Assembly: GCF_932526225.1 (NCBI RefSeq)
Contig: NC_064034.1
Location: 15,450,887 to 15,514,886, forward strand
Source of the DNA: Nematostella vectensis
Taxonomy: Eukaryota > Cnidaria > Anthozoa > Actiniaria > Edwardsiidae
Reading direction: 5' to 3'
Length of the DNA: 64,000 nt
Within the stretch, counting starts at the first letter, position 1; every line of letters starts with the position of its first letter. The notes beneath the pieces are model-generated. The model saw nothing but the letters and a program-made list of their open reading frames with translations. It was not told the DNA's origin and did no database searches. Positions 11,849-24,070 of this stretch are shown here, in pieces. A program made the translations under genes and the position numbers.

Positions 11849-13835
11849 TGTTGAGGGGTTAGCTTGAACTGGCTGACAACGTGAAATTATATAAGTACAC
11901 CAGAGACTGAAAGAGTTCCACGTAGGTAAACACAAGTGTGTGTTTATATACTGGAAAACGCATAAATATGCAACAAAAATAAGATTTTAAGGTAAAGATC
12001 ATTTCAAACGTAGTACAGGACTGAATCTAGATTCGTTCACGACATTTACGCCAACTCCGATCTTTAAGTTGGAAAACGTTTTACCCTTCCAAAAAAGAAA
12101 TAATATTAAAATATTGTGGTCTTCTTGTTGTCTTTGTCTAACAGAGCGTTTTTTTCGAAAATAAGAAAAAAAAGATTATAAACGGATGTTCTACCCTTTT
12201 AGTTTAGTAACTGGAAGGGTTTGCTTCCTAAAAATTGCTTTACCTGCCGCCCAAAACCAGCTTAAAAGGCTGGTTAAAAACTTAATCATTCTCCCATGAT
12301 GTCATATTTCCTCTAGTTAATTAAGGATGTCCTAAAGTGATTTTGTTCACTCTACGATTTCCACAAGGCTACATGCTCTGTAAGTGAGGATACCAACGTT
12401 TGTACTTTATTAGGGCTTGTTTTTGTGAGACGGAAAAACATGACGTGACGCTTCAAATAAGCCCATTTCACATCGAATAAGGCGGATAATTTCTATGAGT
12501 ACATAGTAACTTATAGCAAACAAAATATCAAGTGCGACTTTTTTTTAATTGATACGACATTTTGTAAAGGGTCATTGAAATTTGAGCTTTTCTTCCCTAA
12601 ACTGATACACAGGGCAATGATGATGAAGGAAAAATTATCTTAAAAAGCCAAAATCTGGTTATGTGCACTTCAGGCCTCACGTTATTTGTGTTTTGAAAAT
12701 CAGTCCGTAATACAAGGAACCTATAGCCATTGTAAGAAATTGTGTCTTCTCTCTCTATCTGGAATTGCGCGTTTTCCAGGTTTTTCCGTCATGTCCAGAC
12801 TCGTACCCAGTCGTTATCTGCTGTTGCGTGGACATCCACAGGAATCCTGAAGCGAGGACGGAAAAAAAATAACGACTGGCAGATTACAGATCCAAGATGG
12901 CGGACGAAATCGGCGAGCAAAAATGTTACGAATTTTCACAGACGAAGAAGGACCTATTCATACTGCATTTCTTGCCTGTAAAATTCCATGTGCACATGAC
13001 AACTGCAGAAATAGCCTAAATACTTTCCTGGAGTTTGGAATTCGGCGTAAGGTCATGTGCGAATAGTGACTTCCTCGCTTTTGAGCTTCTTCTAGGGAAC
13101 ATAAAGACAATATGTGCTCGAATTATATATCTGAAAGTGTATATTTGTGATAAATACAATCCAACCAGAGCAGTATGAGTTCAAATGAGTGCCAGAACAC
13201 TCACACCATCCAAATTCATTTCATGAAATTATGTATCGAGCTCACCAGTGTCGTCCGCCGTCTTGCGTTTTACGAAACGAAAATATCCTCTAATTGAAAA
13301 GGGAACCACCGAAAATAAAATTAAATGGTTTACAACGAGTGTGTGTAGGTAGGCCCTTGGACTTGTGCGCAAAAAAAGTAAAAAAAACGGTCATAAAAAC
13401 GCTGCTTGCAAGATATTTGAAAAACTTGAAAGATATTTCCTGAGTTCTGCCAGACGTCAAGCGAATTCCGACCCCGAAACCGCATCCTGACCGTCATGCA
13501 TCGCGCGGCGTCTGGGTACGAGACTGCGTCATGTCTGTGAGGCCTAGAAATTTACGTATTCTATATTTTTCCATCACATGGTCCATTGCTAAAACTGCAT
13601 ATTCTTAATTAAACCCATATCTGTTATGAGGTACCCATGCCTCTCTTTGCCTGTAATGTCTTTTTATATCCATTTATATTACGAACCTCTCTTTACCCTT
13701 TTATGAACGCTATATTCTTTGTTCTCATTGACTATTTTGTTAAAACTATTTCTTAATAAGACCCAAGGTTCTGCTAGATCTATAAGGATCCCAATGCCCC
13801 CATCGCTAGTGGTATAGCTCTTGCCATTGAGGTTG
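11849..13835. other. Intergenic between PET100 and the PLPPR-like gene
   Basis: Convergent 3' ends flank this 2-kb gap. Short ORFs lack features. A pair of oppositely oriented words (ctcgtacccag near 12802 and its complement near 13515) hints at a decayed inverted-repeat element, but the arms are too short to call. Confidence 0.5.
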
Positions 13836-16800
13836 TCAGCGCATTGATTTCCTGGTTAGACCCTCTCGTTCTTCGTCGGCATCGTTGTCAAGTCGCAGCA
13901 GGCTGTATGGCTTCAGGGAGTGCTTGGATACGTCGAAAAGTCCACAAACTTTGGTCGCCTGTGCGAAAATTGTTTTAGAAGAGAAGTTATCGAAATCATT
14001 ATTAGTGATATCCTGTAGCCATATGAAGGTCAAGGGCGTGGGATACCTTCAGCCCCCCCCCCCCCCCCCCCCTTCCCCCTGCCCTTGCGACACGTCCATA
14101 ATTTCTTATTTACTGATACGGACGTACTTAACGTGAAAACTGAAAGCAACAAAGCCAGAAGGGCGACTTGTTTGGATACCGGGACTAAGAAAAATAAGTT
14201 ACAGACCTAAAAGCACAATTCAATAAACACAGAAAACCACGATTTCTTTAACGACCAACTAAATCTGCTCTAAATTTTCGGTGACTCGAAATCTACTGTC
14301 CTTGCACCCCCCCTCCCTCCCTATTTCGCCCCCGAAAAAAATTAATACGTCGATTATGTCTGCGACTTTCTTGAACTAGTCTCCCTCGCAGCGTTCTGGA
14401 CTCGTCACGCTAGGCGGCGCAAAAACTTATCTAAGCCTAGACTAATCTTGAACTTATCAACTTATCCGTATAAAAAATAATGTACTGTGACTAACGACTT
14501 GGGGGGTTGGGGCTTCAATAGTATAATAAAGGATGACATCACGTGTGCGTACAGCATACTAATATACTAACCAGTAACCATGCAGCCGCTGACCCGAGGA
14601 TGACACCAGCAGCGACGTCCGACCAGTGATGTGAGTAGTCTTTGACTCGACTCATTCCCACAGCGAGCGCTCCCAGGATGGCTGCTACCTGGAGGGCGGT
14701 TCGGAGGAGCTTGGTCCTGGACAGACATTCAGCCGCTTGCAGGCTCAGCTGTCGTGGTGAACATTCCATACCAGAAATTAGTCACTTGAATTATTAACCA
14801 GCCAACCGTTATAGGCGGCCCTCTACTGGCTACTAGGTTATTCTTGAACGGGTGCGTAGGCCCTCTACTGGCTACTAGGTTATTCTTGAACGGGTGCGTA
14901 GGCCCTCTACTGGCTACTAGGTTATTCTTGAACGGGTGCGTAGGCCGTTTCCCTACCCCCGTTCGCTTCAGCCCAAGTAAAAAAAAAACTTTATGTTTAA
15001 TTTGGATTTCTTTTTGTACGTGAATGTAATCGCCCAACCGCCAACTCTAATGATCCGACTAATTGTCCATGTTCTTTTTGTAAGCATATCACGCACAATC
15101 TCCAAACACCATTCAGTATCTTCTCTTATTCTATTTTTCACAATCCAAGTGACGTTACCGTGAGACGCGTCCACGTCAAGCGACCAAGTGACGTGACCAC
15201 ATGATGCGACTTACCGCTACGAACACCATGCAGTACATGGCGACGAGAGTGTTGACGGACGGGAATGAAAGCCTACAAGAATTCCAAAAGTGAAACGTTA
15301 AAATGAATAACAACTGTGAACGATGTAAAAAAAAAAAGAAAAGAAAAACGAGAAAAATACAAAAATAGAGAAATGTCACTAGCAATATCGCAATCCTGCT
15401 CTGGAACACAACTAATAATATATGTGAATGAATGCCGCAGCTAAAATGAGTAAATTAAAAAGGGACAAATATAGCGCCGCGATCTCTACCCAGTACCATC
15501 AATACCTGGCCCTCTTGACATCCAGGGCGTCCCCAGTACACACGTCTTTCGTGATGTAACCCTCGTTGCAGTCGAACAGCGTGGTATTGGGTTTGCACAC
15601 AGCCAGGAAATTAGGCGTCAGTCGACCAGTCATCACGGAAACCACATTGAATATCAGGAAGAGCAGAGGGATCCCGTACAGAAACACGGCCATTCGGTGC
15701 AGCATCCTGGCCATAATACAAGCGAATGCGAGAAAGATTTTAAAAAGTCAACTAAGCATTTGAGCGTCGAGATTTGATACTAGCAGAAAATGCAAATGCA
15801 CTCTTTTTTATAAGAACGTCTAATTTTCAGTTGAGGCTGGGCCGTTCTTTTTTTTTTTTTTTTGGAGTATTTTAAGGATAAAAATGTCCTTAAGGACGTT
15901 CTTAAATTTTAGTGTATGTAAAAATATAATACCTAATGCATTATTAGAAAGGGAATTACACAGATGAGCAATAGCAATATCTCAGGTTGTGTTATTATGA
16001 ACGCAATTTGACTCTGCATTTTAGAACGTATCACACGTTCGTAAAATTTGTGGTCAACTCAGGCTGAACGTTTTTTATAAAAATATTCTTATATATATAT
16101 AAAAAGAGTGTAATGCTGCTCGCTTTTAAGTTCCGTCATTTTGTTAAGCCCACTGCGCAGTTGTTCTGGTCTGACCTCTGAGCTCAAGCGCTTTCCGTTT
16201 CAGTGGTCAGTACGACTGTCTAAGCGGGCTACTTGTGTTTAGGCTTTAGCCATCTAGTGTTACCTGATAATCCAAGAGGGGATAACAACAGAGCCGAGTT
16301 TCTTGTCATCCCACTCCTCGTCCTCAGCATTTCCTTCCCGTCGAGGTTTAGTTAACTGATTACCGCATTCAAGACTCACTATCTGCAACAGAAATCATCA
16401 CTTGTTAGCAATAATTTCATATGTTTCTTTGTGCTTATACGAAATCATTTAATACACTCTTTTTTTAATACGAAATTCTATTTTTCAGTTGAGGCTTGGC
16501 CGTTCTTATTTTTGGGACATTTTAGGGCTGAATATGTTCTTAACGATTTTCTTAAATTTTAGTGTATATAAGAATATAATACCCAATGAATTATTATGAA
16601 GAGAATTTAATTTGTCATAGTGTAATACACTAATGATCGATAGCAATAATAAGGTTGTCCTTATGGTTCCCTGCTAGCAGAGGCCTATTGTGTATTTGTT
16701 TTTAAAATTATCGCATGCACGTTGTATAATATATATGTTATTTATTTTCCATTGCATAAAAATATTAGCCCACCATTTTTATCTTCTTTTTTTTCAGATT

Positions 16801-17725
16801 TTCGGAAAATCTGAAAAAGTACAGGCCAACATTCAGACTAGGAGAATAAAACCTCGTTTCAACGAAAAAAGCTATTTTTTTATAACATGTGATCATTTTA
16901 TTTTAGCGTCAGACACCCAAAGAGAGCACAGAATATTTTCATTTTCTTGGCTAGCACAGTGTATTACGCAGTTGGAAATTCATATTATATCAACATTAAC
17001 TCAAACACAAAAGAAGGTTATCGTTCGAATCATTGTTCAATTAAAAATGATTCCGAAAGATACCATATAAAAGTGATAGCTTTTTAAAATTATTCGTGAA
17101 AAAAAAAATAGGGAAACAATAAATCTATGACAAAACTGATTGAATACTTGAAGAGGAGTCGACGCTTGGCTGATGTAGCTTTCCGCAAATATCTAAACAA
17201 GTGTTAACAAGTTTTCGTCAGCTAAAGCGTTCTTTTGTTTTTTTTTTTATACTTCCTCAAAGATATGTCAGGGTCCATGAATTTAATTTCCTTTATTTAG
17301 TATATATCATGTCCAGCTACTAAATTGGCGTTACTATTATTGAAAAACAGCATAAAATGAGTCAGGCATATCGGTTTTTCGTGACGTTGCATTAGAAAAT
17401 ACATTAGAAAGGCGTTTGCCATATTAAATGCCATACCACTTCCCATAACACCCAAAATGCCATTATGAACAATTTCTTGCTCTATCAAACTCACCATAAA
17501 CAGAGTGAAAGTAACTCCGATACCAATCACTGCCTCAAACGGAACTGAATCCTTCAGGAGAGGCTTCTGTATCGACATATCATTGCAAAAAAAGCCCCGT
17601 TTGAACGGCTGAAGTCCCCCAACGCGCAGGTAAATGAATTCGTTCAGCACAGCGGAAAGTATGATGAGTCCGAAAAAGCAGATGACCTCCAGAGAGATAC
17701 AGAACAAGCTTTGTGGAGACGCCAT
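13836..17725 (-). CDS. Phospholipid phosphatase-related (PLPP/PLPPR) six-pass membrane protein
   Basis: Seven exons on the minus strand, phases consistent, about 302 residues: 17495-17725, 16264-16382, 15506-15706, 15215-15272, 14572-14748 and the terminal 13836-13958, with splice borders at every join. That makes six coding exons visible; any further exon would be non-coding. Several hydrophobic helices alternate with a conserved extracellular loop (VCKPNTTLFDCNEGY, DVCTGDALDVK). The PAP2 signature is partly lost. Motif 1, normally KxxxxxxRP, reads SVMTGRLTP (K to S, R to T). Motif 2, normally SGH, reads SFPSVN. Motif 3 is intact (SRVKDYSHHWSDV). Loss of motif 1 and 2 residues is known for the PLPPR (plasticity-related) group, which also shares CKPN and SFPS, so loss of hydrolysis is likely. 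The start MASPQSLF at 17725 precedes the first helix. The tail is short, basic and acidic. Confidence 0.85.
14053..14072. repeat. Poly-C tract
   Basis: An uninterrupted run of about 20 C (plus-strand sense) in the last intron of the PLPPR-like gene, followed by a pyrimidine-rich tail. Confidence 0.9.
14819..14944. repeat. 42-bp minisatellite, three copies
   Basis: Three identical 42-bp units starting ccctctactggctactagg lie in an intron of the PLPPR-like gene. The unit length is divisible by three, which explains the open antisense frame across it; that frame is not a gene. Confidence 0.95.
15797..16114 (+). mobile_element. MITE family A, copy 2
   Basis: Starts cactcttttttataagaacg and ends ataaaaagagtgtaatg, about 318 bp. 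Internal words cagttgaggctgggccgttc, ttaaggacgttcttaaattt and ctctgcattttagaacg match the copy at 11401-11721 in reverse. It lies in an intron of the PLPPR-like gene. Confidence 0.75.
16450..16630 (+). mobile_element. MITE family A, copy 3, shortened
   Basis: Starts aatacactctttttttaata, then cagttgaggcttggccgttc and cttaaattttagtgtat, in the same order as copy 2, but the second half is missing or rearranged. It lies in the first intron of the PLPPR-like gene, so two copies sit in neighbouring introns. Confidence 0.7.
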
Positions 17726-18978
17726 TGCCCTGGCGTGGTTCTAGTTTAACTTCTTATTATGCTTTTTTAGACGGATGGGTGAGCGCGAAGTCGGTGGACC
17801 ATTTTATTCAGTGTTTTCTCCGCATCGGTCAGTCAATTTGCATTGCTAATCTTAACACATTGTTTTTAATGGTAACCCGGTTAACCGCAGTCTGTAAGAA
17901 ACATTCCTTTGGTTATTTGATCGGGTTGTTGATCATCCCGCCTACGTAAAAGCGAATCCTTTTTTATATTTGATAACCAGATAGGGCAAACAAAAAGTCC
18001 ATAGATTATAAAAATAAATAATTCTTTTCTCATATAGACGGTGGTCGCTAGTATGCAACCATGCCTTTACTTTTACCCACGTCAAAAATACAACTCGAAT
18101 GATCATTTTTAGTATAAAAGATATTCGGCTTATAGAATCCATTCCTTTTACAAACCTCAAAAGATAACTAAATAAAATTCCTACCCGGGTGGAGTTTGGT
18201 AACTTTATTATAAGGTGAAAGTGTTTTCCAAAAAGGAATAAATTTTAAAATGAAAAAAATGCGGCACACAACGAAGAGGCCAACAAAATCCTAAATAATT
18301 TACACTATGAATCGCCTTTCTGATTGGTGGAGAGTACGTCGGTAGTAGAGCACATAAACCGTACCACAGGTAGCCTTAGCCCTCCATTTGTGCCTAAAAA
18401 CAAAAAACTGTGAAATTTTCGCTTGTTGAAAAGAAATGAAAAAAAGTGTTTCTGAAGAATCCAGATACAACCACTATTTAGGAGGAATTCTTCCCCCACC
18501 ACCTCCCGAATTCTTTCAGGTTTGGCCCCCAACAGTAGATTGTTCTACAAAGTATTTTAAAACGATATTGGGACAGACATCACAAAACACGAAGGAGGTA
18601 CGCATATTTGTCACTGCTATAAACACCAATTTTAAATCAACATTTTATTAATAATAAACTTTTAAATTTGGAAATGCATTTATAATATTTGTACAAATAG
18701 TAAAATTTAAAATATTCCAATAACGTTTATCTTAAACACTTGAAACAGGGGATGACATAGACTGCCAACATTTTACATATGCTACAATAAAACTATTTGG
18801 CATAGTTCAAATGTTGTATTATCTATGGGTAGTATTCAATGCAAATAGGTGCAAATAAACCAAGTTGAATTTTTCATCTTCATTTGCATGAATTCACATG
18901 GAGTATGGCTAATAGATAAAAAAAGATTTATCCTTATTACCATAGTTAAACATTAACTTCAATTTTGCTTTAACTTAC
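17726..18978. other. Intergenic, upstream of the PLPPR-like gene
   Basis: AT-rich sequence holding the promoter region of the minus-strand PLPPR-like gene. No convincing coding region or RNA gene is seen. Confidence 0.5.
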
Positions 18979-18981
18979 TTA

Positions 18982-21070
18982 GGGAGCGGACATTAATTAC
19001 TGGGGGGGGGTCGGTATTTTTGCAAAACCCTGGGCTCAAAAATTGTGCCCCCCCCCCTCAAACCCAAGCCCAAAAATCATGACTTCCCCTAACCGGAGGC
19101 CCCAAAATTTAATTGAAGTTAAGTATCAATCTTCACTTTTACTAATTTTAGAGTGGCACAAAGATGAACAACAAATACCTGTGTTGCTAGAAAGCGACTA
19201 TGTCATTGAAAATTTTAACAAGGACATTTGAGTCTAGGTTTTGCAACATTTTAAAGTATTTGTTTTGTTAAACTGATTAGGACAGGTGGTCTGTCTATGA
19301 GGGATTCTCAAAATTTATTTCTATAAAGACAATATTGGTACCTGAACAATATGGGACTAGCTATACAATAGGTAGTAGGAAACATTGTGAGCTGAAAAAA
19401 TAACATTTAACCAACACACTCTAAAAAATTATGCTTGCCTCACTGCCTGAGAACAATGCCTTTTTCGCAAGCTTAGGTGCATACAACAGTGTAAGCAAAG
19501 CCTCCATTTAGTTATGGCTGATATTCTAACAGATAATTTTTTATGTTAAAACCATTGGGGAAACCACAGGGAGCCCAAATTCTATAAAGTATTTGCCTTT
19601 ATAAATTCAAAGCAGCAGTGTCAACCCACTTTTGATATTTTTCCTGTATACTCACCGTCAAAGTAATCTTATCACAAAACCTTGCCTATATCTGATGTTT
19701 TCTTGGTCATTTTTTTTTTTTTAAAGCTATGCATATCATCCCTATCAATGAGTCCAGTCATGTGAAAGTAAAAAAAAATTCTATTTTCTAGGTTAAAGAT
19801 ATTCACTTGCTAGAAATGGCATATATGTGATCCAGTCCAGTGGTGTATCTCACAGCACAAGTCTAAAAAGGCCTAGTTATTTTGATAAAAATCTAGGGGT
19901 GGTGGATTAACCCATTGACTCCTGACTATTTTTGAGCTGAATTTACAGAAAACAGACTGAAAAACAGATACCTCCCCACCTATTCTGAGTTTTATACAGC
20001 CCGTCAAAGTCAAACACAGCTGCACCTAGTCAAGGGTATCCAAGCTTTCCAACAGTGCTTTGCGGTCCCCACTTTTAATTCCTCATCGTTGTGCTGAAGC
20101 CAGCACGAGTTGATGGTTGCTTGTACTTTTCATCAAAAGTACAGCTATGAGCATATTAGGAGAGTGTCTCAGGACATTATGAAGTCTTTTGGGGCATAAT
20201 TGAGTACTTTGCTTATGGATTTTTTTGCAAGCAAAGGTGGATTCATGATGATTTTTTCTTGTTTGGCTTTGCCTGGATGAGAAAATAATTTTCTAATGAA
20301 TCACCACAGCTCTCCTAAATGCTGTCTTTTCTGAAACCAAATTGATTGCAAAATTGTTTACACTGCTATTCTGGGTCTGTATGACCTGGAATTGATTTGT
20401 TTGGCTTTGGGGTGAAAAGACTTATAAAAAACTATCTGACTTTGGGGAGAGGAGTGTTGACTGGCCCTCCCCTCGTGAATTTTTCCCTGGGTCTCCCAGA
20501 ATGCTTTGCAATCCGTAAAGGCATCTTCGTGGTTTTACAAGCCTTCAAGGAGTGGACATTGTGTTTTGAGGCCATGGAAATTAACCTGGAGGATCAGAAT
20601 AAAGGTATCTTTTTGTGTCTTGAGCTGTGTTTGCTGATCTCTCTCCCTTGTGTTATATTTTGAGCGTTTTATTGAGAGGGGTGATTCTGCTTTTCTTTCC
20701 GTGTTCGATTTGAAATTTGTCAAAGAACATGTGCTATTATTTGGCTTAAGAGTAGTTGCCAACACCTTGGTTGGATGTATATCTTCAAGACCATTTATCC
20801 CTTAGACTGATGCCTGAGTATCTTCATCTTGTTGTGTTTAGTTTGCATTTATGTACCAAAGCCGGTACAGGCCGGTTGAGGGGTCAATGTGTTAAACAAT
20901 GACTCTCTTGCTCAGTATTATATTAAAACCAGACTTAAATTCAGTGCCCCCCAAAATGTGATCCCCCTTTAATGACAGCCCAAAAAATGTGACCACCCTA
21001 AATTGGCACCCAAAAAAGTGTACCCCCTACATATTTGCCAGCCCTCCCCCAGTAATAAATGACCACTCCC
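18982..21070. mobile_element. Harbinger-like non-autonomous element with TTA target duplication
   Basis: The left terminus reads GGGAGCGGACATTAATTACT and the right terminus, reversed, GGGAGTGGTCATTTATTACT. Both then run into G tracts. Directly outside each end is TTA (18979-18981 and 21071-21073). A 3-bp TTA/TWA duplication with GG-starting inverted repeats is the habit of PIF/Harbinger elements. The 2.1-kb interior has no transposase; it contains a second element (19911-20891). Superfamily is inferred from the ends only. Confidence 0.6.
19911..20891. mobile_element. piggyBac-like non-autonomous element flanked by TTAA
   Basis: TTAA lies on both sides (19907-19910 and 20892-20895). The left end starts CCCATTGACTCCT; the right end, reversed, starts CACATTGACCCCT. 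TTAA targets and C-rich CCY starts are typical of piggyBac-type elements. The 0.98-kb interior has no transposase. It is nested in the Harbinger-like element, so it inserted later. Confidence 0.6.
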
Positions 21071-21073
21071 TTA

Positions 21074-21496
21074 GTGCATTTGAACTTTAATGATAATATA
21101 AGATGGAAATCTCCACCCCACTCCCAGGCTCGAATTTTCAATTATAATCAGGACACTGCCATACCAAGAGTGACAAATCGTAAGTCTCCTGTAAAAAATC
21201 TCTGAGTTTCAGTCGGCTGGAATAAAATCGGGTTAACTTAAGGAAATGAAAAAGTTTGAGTTAGGAAGGAGTTAGAGTTATCCAAGATGAAATGATAAAA
21301 AATATGTCTTTAGGGAACTTGAAGTCAGTTTGAGTTGGTTAGGTGATTGAGTTATCCTAGTTTTTATTGTGCTTTAAAGTAATGCTATGGTATATGATCT
21401 CTGCGATGCTACTTTGCTTTTCTTATTTAAAAACATATAAAATATTCATATTTCATAACAGATGTGTATTTTAAAGTGCTTCTGAGTTTGCTACCT
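21074..21496. other. 3' flank of the MIF4G-domain gene
   Basis: AT-rich sequence downstream of the stop at 21497. It probably contains the 3' UTR and polyadenylation site of the minus-strand gene. Confidence 0.45.
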
Positions 21497-22231
21497 CTAT
21501 TCATATCTTGGCACCCAGCCCATAGCCCGACTTTCCAACATCTCCATCAAGTACTGACGCTGCTCTTTGCTTGTGCTGCTATCTATAAACCGGTCTCGAA
21601 TAAGGTTAAACAGTCTATCGAGTTCATGAGGATACTTCTCTTCTAATACATATCCAACTGTTGCCATTAGTGAAGAGATGTCATCCAGGGCATTTGATGA
21701 GCAGAAGACTATATTTTTCAGAATAAACTCTAAAAGACTGCATAATACTGTTCCAATCATTTGTTGGTGAGACTCACCTAGACAAGGTTTATTGAAGACC
21801 TCTTGAAGACCATTTATAGCAATTAATATAGAATTCTGTGGGTTATTACAAGAGGCCAGGCCTTTCACACAGGTCTCGATGGTCTTTATTTTAAGGTTAA
21901 TGTCTGCCTTTGGAGTATAGCTGGAGTATGAACTGTCATCATTTTCCATAGCTGATTGCTTGCTGCATTCATATGTGAGGGGGGTTTCAGACTTTTCGGC
22001 TGATTTTAACTCATCCCAATCGCTTTGCTGGTCATAGGAAGATGACATTTTTGTGTTGTATTCTTCTCCATCCCAACTCTCACTTGGTATCGTATTCTGG
22101 ATTGTTGTTGTTTTAGGCTTCTCGTCGAATACCACGCAATCTATTTGTTGTTCTACATGCCTTCGCCCTGGAGGTACATACCGTTTCATTTCTGGTCTCT
22201 TTCTACGCTTGATAACTCGAGCGTTGTCCAT
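21497..22231 (-). CDS. MIF4G-domain protein of the MIF4GD/CTIF/PAIP1 group
   Basis: Likely a translation-associated adaptor: MIF4GD, CTIF and PAIP1 use a small MIF4G helical repeat to bridge mRNA-bound proteins and the initiation machinery. The ORF of 244 codons starts MDNARVIKRRKRPEMKRYVP, a basic stretch with an R-Y-V-P-P-G-R-R motif, then an acidic, Ser-rich linker. From about residue 115 a helical domain ends in LDRLFNLIRDRFI and YLMEMLESRAMGW. This C-terminal signature lines up with human MIF4GD (MDELFVLIRDGF, LLLLEIIEFRAAGW). A longer reading from 22261 runs through an apparent splice acceptor (TTTGCCAG or CATTCCAG, 22236-22252), so the internal ATG at 22231 is preferred. A non-coding 5' exon probably ends at 22627. 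Which family member it is cannot be settled by eye. Confidence 0.75.
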   Translation of the reverse strand: MDNARVIKRRKRPEMKRYVPPGRRHVEQQIDCVVFDEKPKTTTIQNTIPSESWDGEEYNTKMSSSYDQQSDWDELKSAEKSETPLTYECSKQSAMENDDSSYSSYTPKADINLKIKTIETCVKGLASCNNPQNSILIAINGLQEVFNKPCLGESHQQMIGTVLCSLLEFILKNIVFCSSNALDDISSLMATVGYVLEEKYPHELDRLFNLIRDRFIDSSTSKEQRQYLMEMLESRAMGWVPRYE

Positions 22232-22626
22232 ATTCCTGGAATGCCTGGCAAACAACCACACGAAAAAGGAATAAAACTAAGCGCTATTTCATATGGTGTA
22301 GAATAGAGAGCTTTAGCTTTTTTCCGGCCGATAAATTCTGAACACACGACTCATCACACAAAAGCGCTGACACTTGATGTGAATAGGAAGCCAAAACACA
22401 GAGAGATACTTTATTCATCTTAGTTTGATATCACGACGTCGGCAAAGCTGCTTCCAACTCATTCAAAACTATTTTCATCCTTTTCATCATAAACCCACGT
22501 AAGTACATACGAAACATGCATTTACGCGAGCCTCTAAAAAGTATTTTTCTTCAAAATATCGTTACTTATTATTACTAATCATGTGAACATACATGAACTT
22601 GGTGGTTATAAAAGCTGCGAACTTAC

Positions 22627-22700
22627 CGATTTGCCTTGTTAACCTTCTTGATTCTAGATTCGAGCAACCACCACAACACGCTACCGAAATTGCGCCGCGC
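22627..22700 (-). promoter_or_regulatory. Probable 5' UTR exon donor and promoter region of the MIF4G gene
   Basis: On the minus strand GGCAAATCG is followed by GTAAGTTCGC (donor at 22626), about 380 bp upstream of the acceptor before the start codon. Transcription would begin a little upstream of this, near 22.7 kb. The right boundary is approximate. Confidence 0.4.
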
Positions 22701-23114
22701 ATGTGACCAAATGTGTGAAGTATTTACCGCCAAAACCACAGGGAGCACAAAGAACTCTGCCACGCCGCACGGTCAACCTTGTCCCCAGGGTCTTCTGGGT
22801 AATTTTCAATATGGCATCTAGCAGACAAGAAAACCGTGGGAACGAGGTCGACACACCGGTTGTTTACCATTTAATCGGAAATTCCGGTACATCTGGTTAT
22901 TTTGTAAATGGTACATATTTCTCCCCATGGAAAATTTCCGGAAAATACGGAGTTGCTTGAGAGATAGTCTACTTTCATCGGGGAAAGAAATTCCGGAAAA
23001 TCGTGTTCCATTTGCTGTTTTCCATAAAATATTATTTGACCGAGGCTCCAATCGGCCAGTACTCCCCAGGACCCCAAAAGTAATTTCTGGAACCCCGGAA
23101 ATTCTGTAATATAG

Positions 23115-24070
23115 GAAACTTTATCTCGTCCTCAGAGCCCTAATTATTCCTGCGAAAGCGTAGCCAACTGAAGGGCTATGGGAAACTCCAAATCGCTGCT
23201 GCTTAAATCCAATCTCGTTCCCAGAGCCCATGCCAGCGGCTATGAAGCCTACGATATTTTCACTTGAATTGACTGTTGTTTATCTCGTTTTTTAAGGTCT
23301 TCTGTTCGAACAATTTTAAGACAGAGGTAAAAGGGAAAAGAAAATTATTTAATTAATTATTTCACGGTTTGCTTACTCGTATATTTCCATTACAAACATA
23401 ATTCATTTTGTCAACACATTTGAAGCGCAATTTTCAAATGTTTAAAGTATGAATTATCCTCGTTTTTAGGGAGAATTCGGGCTCTGATCAGAAATCAGCC
23501 AACTTTGCTCGCTAATATCTAAATTTCATATCTTTTAAATTTCCTTAAAATTTGTAATTAAGCTTTTGGTCAGAGGAACTCCTTGTATGCGGAAATTAGA
23601 GCTTATATATCGAGAATTGGAAAATTCCATGCCATTTTTTTGCTCTGTCATTATCTGCTAAATTTTACAGATTTGTTTCCTGAAGTTGATTAATCATTTT
23701 ATTACCAGGTTATACAGATTTGAGTTATTCGCGCGAACGCGCGTTTTATAGGGTCCATACGAACCACATACCAATTTCTTGTATTTTCTCCAAGTCGACA
23801 CCGAAAAATTCAAATTACTAAGTTTTATTTATCGGGATCTGGTAGCCCATTTATGATGTTTTAGACATTTAGATTTTTTCTTGTTTCTATTATTGCCGCA
23901 GAAGATTTTTCGCGGCTCGCTTTGCAACATCTTTTTGGGATCGGGACAACTTCGGAAGTGATTCGGTACGTTTTTTATTGTCCAATTAGCGCGTTCCGAA
24001 ATGTGGAGTTTCCCAGAGCCCTTCGTTTGGCGTTGCTTACGTAGAAAGGTTCTGGGGACGAGAAAGTTTC
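23115..24070. mobile_element. Inverted-repeat element with long (~80 bp) termini
   Basis: The left end (23115-23196) contains gaaactttatctcgtcctca, then gaagggctatgggaaactcc. The reverse complement of the right end (from 24070 leftward) reads gaaactttctcgtccccaga, then gaagggctctgggaaactcc. The element is about 0.96 kb with imperfect 80-bp inverted termini and an AT-rich interior. No transposase was found, so it is a non-autonomous DNA element of unnamed family. Confidence 0.75.

Noticed and set aside
12797-13530. Inverted-repeat element bounded by CTCGTACCCAG words
   Set aside because: Only about 11-13 bp match and there is no target duplication.
13800-13880. tRNA-like start (ctagtggtatagctcttgcc)
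   Set aside because: No B box (GGTTCGAATCC) and no cloverleaf; overlaps the PLPPR-like last exon.
16690-17070. 126-codon plus-strand ORF
   Set aside because: AT-driven composition rich in Ile, Phe and Lys, antisense to a PLPPR-like intron; no family feature.
22703-22960. 85-codon plus-strand ORF with ATGGCATCTAGC start
   Set aside because: It runs into repeat-like cggaaattccgg sequence and lacks a donor or domain.
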